Assembly: GCA_021791875.1 (NCBI GenBank)
Contig: JAJYVU010000038.1
Span: 1-33,526, forward strand
Source: Acidobacteriota bacterium
GTDB taxonomy: Bacteria; Acidobacteriota; Terriglobia; Terriglobales; Acidobacteriaceae
Length of the DNA stretch: 33,526 nucleotides
Reading direction: 5' to 3'
Part shown: piece after piece, positions 16,732 through 23,883 of the stretch
How positions within the stretch are numbered: the first letter of the stretch is position 1
Layout of the letters: the number at the start of each line of letters is the position of its first letter
Program-made: the position numbers and the translations under genes
The notes under the pieces: generated by a model
Told to the model about the DNA's origin: nothing
The model's input: the letters and a program-made list of their open reading frames with translations, nothing else
The model's database searches: none

Positions 16732-17658
16732 TTACATATTGGTGTGGCCGGCGCGCATTTCCTCGTTGAAGCTGGGCTTGGTGAAGTCCAGAGCCTTCAT
16801 GAGTTTTGCCTCGAACTCGACGGAGCGGGCCATGAGCGCAGGTGTGGCGGCGGCGTAGTCGTCGTGAAGCTGGATCATCCCCTGCTTCTGGAGTTCGGCG
16901 GCCATTCGCTTGAGCTCTTCGGCGGTGGTGTTGAGGTACTGGGCGTCGCGGGGATCGGTGATCCAGACGGGATCGCTGTTGCCGAGGACGCCGGAGAGCC
17001 AGTAGGCCTTGGTTGCGAGGAAGTCGAGGCGGGAGTCGTCGGTGGTGTCGGCAAAGACGAACTTCTTCTGCCAACGGCTGTAGAAGCGGGTGGTGACGGG
17101 GACGGGCTGGCGGTTGCCGCTTTTGAGCATTTCGAGCTGGCCATAGTCGAGGGTGCGGCGGATGGCGTTGTAGATGAAAGTCTCGGCGTAGGGCTGCTCA
17201 GGAGCGGGGACGATTTCCGCAAATGTGACCGTCATGCTTGCAGAAATTTTGGCATGGAGCGGGGATTCGTTGCCGGTTTCGAGCTTGGCGAGGCCGTGGA
17301 CGATGTAGGTGTCTGAGCCAGAGGTAGAGCGATGGAATGGCCAGCGGAACTCACCAAAGCTGATGGGCAGGCCGGCGACGGTGACGTAGGCGTCAGGGCG
17401 CGGGTTGCGGAGGCGCCTGGCCGATTCGCGGAGGTGGGTGGTCATCTCGGGGAGGAGTTCGGGCTTGTCGAAGTCGAAGGCCTCGCTGAGTTCAAGCAGG
17501 AGTTCACGCGCGGTGTCGTCGGGCAGGCCGAGTCGGAAGCGGGTGGTGGGGTGCTGATTGTAATCGAGCGCGGAGTCGATTCCGATGACGAGCAGGCCGG
17601 CTTCAGAGGCGGCTTTGCCGAGCATTTCCTTGAGGGGTTCTGCAGAGTTCATGGTCAT
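16732..17658 (-). CDS. Soluble hypothetical protein
   Basis: 308 residues starting MTMNSAEPLKEML; the second Met (17652) is possible. There is no signal peptide or membrane helix. It has a mixed alpha/beta pattern with blocks such as AYVTVAGLPISFGEFRWPF, FYSRWQKKFVFADTTDD and AKAYWLSGVLGNSDPVWITDP. Near the C terminus a helix-rich segment (AEELKRMAAELQKQGMI) is followed by a short acidic tail. I do not recognise the family. AAAGAG lies 9 nt before the start. A TAAAAT lies 13 nt upstream, so a short leader is possible. It lies downstream of the flavoprotein gene on the same strand, 166 bp away. Confidence 0.7.
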   Translation of the reverse strand: MTMNSAEPLKEMLGKAASEAGLLVIGIDSALDYNQHPTTRFRLGLPDDTARELLLELSEAFDFDKPELLPEMTTHLRESARRLRNPRPDAYVTVAGLPISFGEFRWPFHRSTSGSDTYIVHGLAKLETGNESPLHAKISASMTVTFAEIVPAPEQPYAETFIYNAIRRTLDYGQLEMLKSGNRQPVPVTTRFYSRWQKKFVFADTTDDSRLDFLATKAYWLSGVLGNSDPVWITDPRDAQYLNTTAEELKRMAAELQKQGMIQLHDDYAAATPALMARSVEFEAKLMKALDFTKPSFNEEMRAGHTNM

Positions 17659-17824
17659 GGCGTGCTCTTTGATTTTAATGGGCCAGGGGGTAAAGCGCGA
17701 AGCGGGCTGAGCCGGGCGGTGAATTTTTGAGACGAGGTCATTTTCGGAAGCGCCGTGGTTTGCGGATATCAAGCCCCGACACCGACATCTGAAAAAGGTC
17801 CGATGTGGAGCATCTGCCCGGGTG

Positions 17825-19009
17825 CTAGACAGCGCGGCCGGCGGCGGCTGCGGAGGCCCAGGCCCACTGGAAGTTGAATCCGCCGAGGTGGCCGGTGACG
17901 TCGACGACTTCTCCGATGAAGAAGAGGCCGGGGACGCGGCTTTCCATGGTCTTGGCGGAGAGCGAGGCGGTATCGACGCCGCCGGCGGTGACTTCGGCCT
18001 TGGAGAAGCCTTCAGTTCCGGCGGGGAAGAGTTGCCAGTGGTGGAGGGATCGATCCCAGGTTTCGAGGGCGCGGTTGTTGAGGCCCGCGGGCGGGTCGAG
18101 TTCGAGAAGGCGGTCGGCGAGGCGCTGGGGGAGTTTCTCGCGAAGGGCGGCGCGGACACGTGCGATGTCGCGCTGGGGATGGGCGAGCAGCGGCGCGGCG
18201 AGGTTGGAGGCGGGTGCGAAGTCGAGGGAGATGGGCTCGCCTGGCTGCCAGTAGGAGGAAATTTGCAGGATGGCCGGGCCGCTGAGGCCGCGGTGGGTGA
18301 TGAGCATTTTCTCCTGAAAGCGGGCGTCATCCGTGGAGGCGACGACTTCAGTGGAGAGGCCGGTGAGGTCGCCCCAGCGGCGCTGGTCTTCGGGGTCGAG
18401 GATGAGGGGAACGAGCGCGGGGCGCGGTTCGACGATGGGGAGAGCGAACTGGCGGGCGATTTGGTATCCAAAGCCGGTGGCGCCGATTTTGGGGATGGAG
18501 AGGCCGCCAGTGGCGATGACGAGGACGGGCGCGCGGAATTCGGTGCGGGTGGACTGGTCGCCGGCGACGAGGTGGAAGCCGGTGTCGCGGGAGACGGTGC
18601 GAACTGAGGTGCGCAGGAAGATCTGGACATTGGCGGCGGCACACTCGGCGAGGAGCATATCGAGGATTTGCCGGGCGGAGCCGTTGCAGAAGAGCTGGCC
18701 GAGTTTTTTCTCGTGCCATGCGATGCCGTGACGGTTGACGAGGGCGAGGAAGTCGGAGGGGGTATAGCGGGCGAGGGCCGATTTGGCGAAGTGAGGGTTT
18801 TGGGAGAGGAAATTTTCGGCGCGGCAGTGGAGGTTGGTGAAGTTACAGCGTCCTCCGCCGGAGATGAGGATTTTTTTGCCGGGGCGGTCGGCATGGTCGA
18901 GGACGGCGACGCGTCGGCCGCGACGGCCAGCTTCGATGGCGCACATGAGCCCGGCAGCGCCGGCGCCGAGGATGAGGGCGTCGAAGTTGTGGGTGGCCGG
19001 GGCGCTCAT
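17825..19009 (-). CDS. BaiN/HI0933-family NAD(P)/FAD-dependent flavoprotein
   Basis: 394 residues. The N terminus has the FAD-binding GAGAAGLMCA (residues about 16-25), and the family hallmark GKKILISGGGRCNFTN follows near residues 44-59. The middle has VLVIATGGLSIPKIGATGFGY, and the C terminus ends with FFIGEVVDVTGHLGGFNFQWAW, another signature that contacts FAD. Relatives include E. coli YhiN and clostridial BaiN, which reduces bile-acid intermediates; for most members the substrate is unknown. TACATT lies 7 nt before the ATG with no Shine-Dalgarno, fitting a leaderless transcript. Confidence 0.92.
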   Translation of the reverse strand: MSAPATHNFDALILGAGAAGLMCAIEAGRRGRRVAVLDHADRPGKKILISGGGRCNFTNLHCRAENFLSQNPHFAKSALARYTPSDFLALVNRHGIAWHEKKLGQLFCNGSARQILDMLLAECAAANVQIFLRTSVRTVSRDTGFHLVAGDQSTRTEFRAPVLVIATGGLSIPKIGATGFGYQIARQFALPIVEPRPALVPLILDPEDQRRWGDLTGLSTEVVASTDDARFQEKMLITHRGLSGPAILQISSYWQPGEPISLDFAPASNLAAPLLAHPQRDIARVRAALREKLPQRLADRLLELDPPAGLNNRALETWDRSLHHWQLFPAGTEGFSKAEVTAGGVDTASLSAKTMESRVPGLFFIGEVVDVTGHLGGFNFQWAWASAAAAGRAV

Positions 19010-19145
19010 GATGTTGAATGTATCGGATTCGCGGTGGGGGTGGTGGATGGCAGGTTAACGCGGGAAAAGGTGGGACGGTTTTTGGAGACCGGGCATCCAA
19101 AGAGAGCGGCCGCAAGAGCCCAGCGGCGAAGGAAGAGGAGCAGGA

Positions 19146-19604
19146 ATGGAAGTGAGACTCGATTATGTGAAGGCGTTTCCGGAGGGATACCAGGCGATGT
19201 TGCACTTCGAGCACGTGATTCGGCAGAGCGGGCTGGAGCCGCTGCTGCTGGAGTTGGTGAAGATCCGCGCCTCGCAGCTGAATGGGTGCGCGTTCTGCAT
19301 CGATATGCACACGAAGGACGCGCGGGCGAAGGGTGAGACGGAACAGCGAATCTACGCACTGAATGCATGGCGGGAGGCGCCGTTTTTTACCGCGCGGGAG
19401 CGGGCGGCGCTTGCATGGACCGAGGCGGTGACGAACATCCAGCAGGGGCATGCGCCGGCGCTGGTCTATATGGAGCTGCGGAAGGAGTTCGACGACGCCG
19501 ACGTCGCGAAGCTGACGTGGGCGATCGGCGTGATCAATGTGTGGAACCGGATTGCGATTGCGTTTCGGCCCGAGGTGGGGAAATACGAGGCGGGGCAACA
19601 CTGA
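19146..19604 (+). CDS. AhpD-like carboxymuconolactone-decarboxylase family protein
   Basis: 152 residues, all-helical. The AhpD core motif is intact: KIRASQLNGCAFCIDMHTKDAR, with Cys48 and Cys51 as the redox pair and a following His54. ARERAALAWTEAVTNI is the conserved second block. Family members of this size typically act as alkylhydroperoxidase-like peroxidases or thiol oxidoreductases. GGAGCAGGA precedes the ATG. It is a single gene, divergent from the flavoprotein gene. Confidence 0.9.
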   Translation: MEVRLDYVKAFPEGYQAMLHFEHVIRQSGLEPLLLELVKIRASQLNGCAFCIDMHTKDARAKGETEQRIYALNAWREAPFFTARERAALAWTEAVTNIQQGHAPALVYMELRKEFDDADVAKLTWAIGVINVWNRIAIAFRPEVGKYEAGQH

Positions 19605-19742
19605 TTGGAGGAGTTGTGCGGCTGGGCGAGGGGAGCCGCAGATTTCTCCGCTTCGGTTGACGCGAGCATCGCGCCCATCTTCGGTCGAAATTCCCTGTCA
19701 AAATTTATGGCTTTGCATGGGAGCGATGGAGTATTTACAAGA

Positions 19743-19780
19743 AAACCCCGCCGGGCATGGGAGCCGGGCGGGGTTTCGTG
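19743..19780 (+). terminator. Terminator between the ahpD-like and desaturase genes
   Basis: AAACCCCGCC (19743-19752) pairs with GGCGGGGTTT (19767-19776) around a 14-nt loop. The A-run and T-run are part of the stem, so it may work on both strands. Confidence 0.7.
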
Positions 19781-19798
19781 TTGGAGATGGGTTGGGGC

Positions 19799-20704
19799 TC
19801 AGGGGTGGAGGACCTTGGCCGGACCGCCCTTGATGCCCTGGACCTTGATTTTGCGCGCTAGGCCGAAGAAGCCGAGGACGCGAATGAGCCAGTAGTTGAA
19901 GTCGGGCTCATACCAGGTCATGCCGTGGGTAGCGGAAACGGGGTGGGCGTGGTGGTTGTTGTGCCAGCCTTCGCCGCCGGTGATGAGTCCGACCCACCAA
20001 CTGTTGCGGGAGTCGTCGCGTGTATCAAAGTTGCGGTAGCCCCACATGTGGGTGGCCGAGTTGACGAGCCAGGTGGTGTGCCAGCCGATGACGACGCGCA
20101 GGGCCGTGCCCCAGAGCAGCCAGGGGAGTCCGCCGAAGTAGTAGAGCCCGGCGCTGACGAGGATCAGCGGCACGAGGTGGAAGCGGCTGAGCCAGACGTA
20201 GAAACGGTCGCGGATGAGATCGGGCGCGTAGCGGTTGAGCGCCGGGTCGCCGTTGTGGAGGTTGCCGTAGAGGATCCAGCCCATGTGGGACCACCATGCG
20301 CCGTCGCGCGGGGAGTGGGGATCGCCGGGCTTGTCCGTGAGCTGGTGATGGAGGCGGTGGACGGCGACCCAGTAGATGGGTCCGCCCTGCATGGCGAGCG
20401 TGGAGCAGGCGGCCATGGTGTATTCGAGCCACTTGGGGACGACGAAGCCGCGATGGGTGAGCAGGCGGTGGTAGCTCACGGCGATGCCGATGTTTTCGCT
20501 GATGACCCACATGACGGCGAAGGCCGCCAGGGCTGACCATGTGAAGAAAAAGAACGCCGCAATGGCTGCTGCGTGCATGACGGCCATGAGAATGGCGAAG
20601 CTCCAGTTGAGGGAGCGGGAACGGCTTTGAGTAAAGTGCTGCACATCAGCCTGCATCTGGGCGACGCTGATCTGCGGCATATCTTCGGTGACGATATCGG
20701 GCAT
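19799..20704 (-). CDS. Membrane acyl-CoA/acyl-lipid fatty-acid desaturase
   Basis: 301 residues with four or more membrane helices. All three di-iron histidine boxes of delta-9-type desaturases are present: HRLLTH (His79, His84), HRLHH (116, 119, 120) and WHNNHH (248, 251, 252). It introduces a cis double bond into acyl chains using O2 and electrons from a ferredoxin or cytochrome, thereby setting membrane fluidity. It belongs to the stearoyl-CoA/DesC group; whether it uses acyl-CoA or acyl-lipid is not decidable. GAGG lies 5 nt before the ATG. It is a single gene. Confidence 0.92.
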   Translation of the reverse strand: MPDIVTEDMPQISVAQMQADVQHFTQSRSRSLNWSFAILMAVMHAAAIAAFFFFTWSALAAFAVMWVISENIGIAVSYHRLLTHRGFVVPKWLEYTMAACSTLAMQGGPIYWVAVHRLHHQLTDKPGDPHSPRDGAWWSHMGWILYGNLHNGDPALNRYAPDLIRDRFYVWLSRFHLVPLILVSAGLYYFGGLPWLLWGTALRVVIGWHTTWLVNSATHMWGYRNFDTRDDSRNSWWVGLITGGEGWHNNHHAHPVSATHGMTWYEPDFNYWLIRVLGFFGLARKIKVQGIKGGPAKVLHP

Positions 20705-20927
20705 AATCCTCGGGTGCAGCTAAGAACAGGGATCGAGTCAAGCGTCGGATCTCGTCTTCGCTGGGGTTGACAGTGACTTGCCTGTCCAGGGCGACAAAAA
20801 GTACAGGGTCTCAAAGAATGAGATAGTTCAAGTTTAACTGATGGGGTGAGCGGGGCGAGGAGTTTTCCGGCCAAAAGGGGTCTTCGGCGGATTTCGGCGG
20901 GAGCCGGGGGGCGGGAGGAAAACGCGG

Positions 20928-21944
20928 TCAGGCTTCGATCTGGTGGAGGAAATCGGTGAGTTCGGAGGGCAATGGGGCTTCGAGATGGAGCGGTTTGCCG
21001 GTGCGCGGGTGGGCGAATTCGAGTTCGGCAGCGTGCAGGAAGTTGCGTGGGAGCGAAATGCCCGGCGGGGTGGGCGTGTTTTTTCGGCGTTGGGTGCGGG
21101 CTGCGGGCGGGAGAATGAGGGCGGGCGCGCCGTAGTGGGTATCGCCGACGATGGGATGGCCGATGGAAGAGAGATGGACGCGGATCTGGTGGGTGCGGCC
21201 GGTTTCGATGCGGACAGAGACGAGGGTGAATTTTCCCCAGGGCGACTCAATGCGGCGCAGGACGGTGTAGTGGGAGATGGCGGTGCGCGCGCCGGGCGTG
21301 CGGCGGGTGGTCATGCGGGTGCGGCGGATGACGTCGCGGGCGATGGCGGCGTTGATGGTGCCGCGGTCCTGCTCGATGTGGCCGTGGACGAGCGCGAGGT
21401 AGGTTTTGCGGATTTCGCGCTGGGAGAACATTTCGGCGAGGCGGAGGTGGGTGGCGTCGTTGCGTGCGACGAGGATGAGGCCGCTGGTCTGCTTGTCGAG
21501 GCGATGGACGATGCCGGGTCGGAGGTCGCCGCCGGTTTTGGAAAGCTTCTCCTTGCGGCCGAGGAGGGCGTTGACGAGGGTGCCGCGGTTGCGGGCGGCG
21601 TCGGTGGCGCCGGAGCCGGCGTGGACCATCATGCCGGCAGGCTTGTCGACGACGATGAGGTCTTTGTCTTCGTAGACGATCGAGAGCGGGATTTCTTCCG
21701 CGATGGCGTGGAGGGGCGGCGGGGCGGGTTCGCCGTGGACTTCGATGGCTTCTCCGCCGCGAAGCTTGAGCGAGGCTTTCTGGACGGCGCCGTCGACGCG
21801 GACCTGGTCGTGATCGAGCAGGAGCTTGACGCGGGAGCGGCTGACGCCTTCGAGCTGCGCGGCAAGCCATGCGTCGAGGCGCTGACCTGCGGCTTCAGCA
21901 GGGACGATGAAGGTGCGGAGTTCGTTTTGGCTGGATGGGCTCAT
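20928..21944 (-). CDS. rluD: 23S rRNA pseudouridine synthase, RluD family
   Basis: 338 residues. An S4-like RNA-binding domain (about 18-75: GQRLDAWLAAQLEGVSRSRVK...LLLDHDQVRVDG) precedes the RluA-type catalytic domain. The catalytic motif is HRLDKQTSG with Asp150, and GRTHQIRVHLSSIGHPIVGD is the conserved C-terminal block. RluD isomerises uridines in helix 69 of 23S rRNA (E. coli positions 1911, 1915, 1917). Compared with E. coli RluD there is a basic Pro-rich insertion near residues 280-296. The start overlaps the lgt-like stop (ATGA at 21941-21944), so the two are co-translated. Confidence 0.92.
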   Translation of the reverse strand: MSPSSQNELRTFIVPAEAAGQRLDAWLAAQLEGVSRSRVKLLLDHDQVRVDGAVQKASLKLRGGEAIEVHGEPAPPPLHAIAEEIPLSIVYEDKDLIVVDKPAGMMVHAGSGATDAARNRGTLVNALLGRKEKLSKTGGDLRPGIVHRLDKQTSGLILVARNDATHLRLAEMFSQREIRKTYLALVHGHIEQDRGTINAAIARDVIRRTRMTTRRTPGARTAISHYTVLRRIESPWGKFTLVSVRIETGRTHQIRVHLSSIGHPIVGDTHYGAPALILPPAARTQRRKNTPTPPGISLPRNFLHAAELEFAHPRTGKPLHLEAPLPSELTDFLHQIEA

Positions 21945-22738
21945 GGGATCAGGGTAGGCATGGGCTGCGGGTGGGTGGAGGATTTGCGCTTCCAGAGGAG
22001 CACGGCGCTGCCAGCAACAGCGACGAGTGCGAGACGCTGCATGGGAGTGAAGATACCGCTGGTATAGGCGCTGCCGCGGTAGAAGTCGAGAAAGAAGACG
22101 GCGATGCCGTAGGTGAGGAGCCAGATGCCGGCGATTTCTCCGGGCTGGGTGCGGCGCGGCAGCCAGAGCAGCAGGCCGGCGAAGATCACGAGGCAGGCGG
22201 CGGCGTGGTAGAGCTGCACGGGGACGAGGTGCATGTTGAGCGGGGTGTGATACCAGAGGGCGGCGTAGGGGCTGGTGTAGGTGACGGCCAGCGGCGAGTG
22301 TGTGGGCGTGCCGAATTGGGCGCCAGCGAGGAAAGCTCCGAGGGCCTGGATGGCGAAACCGGCGGTGAGCGCGGGCGCGTAGGCGTCAAAGGCGGCGCGG
22401 AAAGGGAGTTCCTCGGCTCTGAGATAGAGCCATGCGACGGCGAGGGCGAGGGCGGCGGAGGTCCAGGGGATCCAGGGGACGTAGCTGGGCGAGAGGCCGA
22501 GCAGCCAGATGGGGTTATAGCGGAAGAGCGAGAAGTGAGTGACGACCATGAGCAGGCGCGAGGCGATGAGGCCGCCGAGGAGGGTGTAGATGCCGAGGTT
22601 CCAGATTTTTTCCGGCGGGAGGTCGAGTTTGCGGGCCAGACGCATGGCGATGTTGAGCGCGACGAGGAGCGCGACGGCGGAGGCGACTCCGTAGGTGGGA
22701 ACAGCAAAGTGGCCGAACTGAAAGAGGCGGGGATACAC
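21941..22738 (-). CDS. Divergent prolipoprotein diacylglyceryl transferase (Lgt) homologue
   Basis: 265 residues with about seven membrane helices, starting at GTG. The Lgt order is recognisable: PTYGVASA (Tyr of the first motif), GGLIASRL, the QALGAFLAGAQFGTPT block aligning with the E. coli R143-IGNFINGE segment, PVQLYH at the family PxQLYE, and FFLDFYRG with the late Arg (Arg221, E. coli R239 position). Several key positions are changed: E. coli R143 is Ala132, N146 is Ala135, and the H103-GG motif is not seen. Catalysis of lipoprotein diacylglyceryl transfer is therefore doubtful. It precedes rluD. TATCCT lies 7 nt before the GTG with no Shine-Dalgarno. Confidence 0.75.
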   Translation of the reverse strand: MYPRLFQFGHFAVPTYGVASAVALLVALNIAMRLARKLDLPPEKIWNLGIYTLLGGLIASRLLMVVTHFSLFRYNPIWLLGLSPSYVPWIPWTSAALALAVAWLYLRAEELPFRAAFDAYAPALTAGFAIQALGAFLAGAQFGTPTHSPLAVTYTSPYAALWYHTPLNMHLVPVQLYHAAACLVIFAGLLLWLPRRTQPGEIAGIWLLTYGIAVFFLDFYRGSAYTSGIFTPMQRLALVAVAGSAVLLWKRKSSTHPQPMPTLIP

Positions 22739-22768
22739 GCTTACGAGGATATTCGTTTGCAGGAAAAA

Positions 22769-22963
22769 AGAAATCGACCCGCGGGGCCGTGTTAAGTGCG
22801 CCGGTGAACCCGTCCTAAGACGGTGGGAACTCTCCGAGGCTCTTTAGGCATTCCGGACTGGCGGACGCTGCACACCGAGCCGTTAGTCGAGTCGAGCTCC
22901 CTGTTCCATGAATGTAGGTTCAACCGGCGTTGACCATCACACCTGCTTTGCAGGCCGATCTCT
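22769..22963 (-). ncRNA. ssrS: 6S RNA
   Basis: About 195 nt directly downstream of zapA, its conserved neighbour in many bacteria. I folded it by eye. A closing stem of 14 bp (22950-22963 with 22769-22782, three G-U) is followed by an inner stem (22917-22929 with 22799-22810, one bulge). Next comes a central bubble: a free 15-nt strand (22902-22916) opposite a small hairpin CCGTC-TTAG-GACGG (22810-22823). The terminal stem is GGGAGCTC (22894-22901) with GAGTTCCC (22825-22832), and it continues inward through GGCTC/GAGCC. This is the 6S architecture, which mimics an open promoter and sequesters housekeeping RNA polymerase. A T-run at 22762-22770 ends it. The lgt-like gene starts 30 nt downstream. 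Confidence 0.85.
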
Positions 22964-22969
22964 AAGAGG

Positions 22970-22998
22970 ATGCTATCGGGCGGTCAGGGGGATTGCAA
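22970..22998 (-). promoter_or_regulatory. Promoter of the 6S RNA gene
   Basis: Minus strand: TTGCAA (22993-22998), a 17-bp spacer, TAGCAT (22970-22975). The expected start is about 22963, exactly the 5' end of the closing stem. Confidence 0.6.
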
Positions 22999-23072
22999 GT
23001 TGACAAACGTGTGTGAAATGCGCGTGTTCGGGAATGGGAACGGGCAGGGACAGAGGGTAGCGCAGGTCTGGA

Positions 23073-23420
23073 TCAGCCGAGTTTGCGATCGTCTTCGAGG
23101 ATGGCGTCGAGGAGGCCGGTGAGGGTGTGAGCGCGGGTGCGGATGCTTGTGGATTCTTCCGTGGTGCCGGCGAGGGCGTGGTAGCGGCGCTCGAGGGTGG
23201 CGAGCTCGTCAGCGATGTTGAGGGCGGCGAGGACGGCGACGCGGAGCGAGTCGACGGTGCGGCCGTGGGAAGCGACGAGACGCATTTTGCCGTCGACTAC
23301 GTCGGCGAGCTGTTGAATGTAGGCCGGATCCGGGCCGCTGAGGTGGTAGGTCTGGTCGTAGATGTCGACGGTGATGGCCTGTGCGGGAGCGGATTTCGGG
23401 TTGTGATCGGATTCAGACAT
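23073..23420 (-). CDS. zapA: Cell division protein ZapA
   Basis: 115 residues. The N-terminal beta strand region (ITVDIYDQTYHLSGPDPAYIQQLADVVDGKM) is the ZapA head, followed by RTVDSLRVAVLAALNIADELATLERRY, a long helix that forms the tetramer coiled coil. ZapA crosslinks FtsZ protofilaments at the Z-ring. It lies 21 bp downstream of a coiled-coil gene and about 110 bp upstream of 6S RNA. TAGAGT lies 6 nt before the ATG and no ribosome site is visible, so an internal leaderless start is possible besides read-through. Confidence 0.9.
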   Translation of the reverse strand: MSESDHNPKSAPAQAITVDIYDQTYHLSGPDPAYIQQLADVVDGKMRLVASHGRTVDSLRVAVLAALNIADELATLERRYHALAGTTEESTSIRTRAHTLTGLLDAILEDDRKLG

Positions 23421-23441
23421 GACAGGACTCTATGGGGAGAC

Positions 23442-23726
23442 TCAGGCGTTGATTTCGTCCAGTTGCTTGAGCATGCGCTCGACACGCTGGCGGACATGGT
23501 CGCGTTCGCCTTCGTAGGCCTTGAGCTGGGCGTGGGCTTGTTCGAGCTCGGCGGCCTGGACTTCCATGAGCTGTTCGAGTTCGGAGGCCTTTTGTTCGGC
23601 GGCGGCGCGTGCGGTGCGTTCGGCACGGAGCAATTCGACGGCGCGGAGGACGCGCTGTTCAAGTGCATTGAAATCTTCGCTGGTGACGACCTGCTGGCCG
23701 GCTTCCTGAAAGGCGAGCGTGGACAT
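23442..23726 (-). CDS. Small coiled-coil protein, ZapB-like by context
   Basis: 94 residues starting at MSTLAFQEAG; GAGAGAGG precedes the ATG at 23726. From residue 17 to the end it is one long heptad-rich coiled coil (LEQRVLRAVELLRAE ... ELEQLMEVQAAELEQ ... RVERMLKQLDEINA) rich in Ala, Glu, Leu and Arg. Small coiled-coil proteins next to zapA are known in gammaproteobacteria (TIGR02449, ZapB-like). A role in Z-ring bundling together with ZapA is inferred from the shared operon, not from sequence identity. Confidence 0.75.
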   Translation of the reverse strand: MSTLAFQEAGQQVVTSEDFNALEQRVLRAVELLRAERTARAAAEQKASELEQLMEVQAAELEQAHAQLKAYEGERDHVRQRVERMLKQLDEINA

Positions 23727-23788
23727 AGGGGAACCTCTCTCTTTAGAGCGAGCCGGGAATGGTGATTTCACGATTCGCTCTCTGCGCA

Positions 23789-23794
23789 GTATAG
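23789..23794 (-). promoter_or_regulatory. Candidate -10 of the coiled-coil/zapA operon
   Basis: The minus strand reads TATACT about 62 nt before the start at 23726, in the 157-bp gap after pheT. No good -35 is seen. A GGAACC/GGTTCC hairpin just after pheT (near 23850) may end pheST transcription. Confidence 0.35.
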
Positions 23795-23883
23795 CTCCAG
23801 TAGATACGCGGAAAGCAGCGTAAATCCACAGGAAAAGGTGGAGGAACCATGAGGGTTCCCCCTTTTGCGGGACCAGATTGGGA

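Noticed and set aside
17659..18894. N-terminal extension of the 308-residue hypothetical protein into the flavoprotein gene
   Set aside because: The extension is Ser/Pro-rich shadow sequence; the real start is near 17658.
23000..23028. TTGACA on the plus strand near the 6S promoter
   Set aside because: No -10 at a proper spacing and no plus-strand gene follows.
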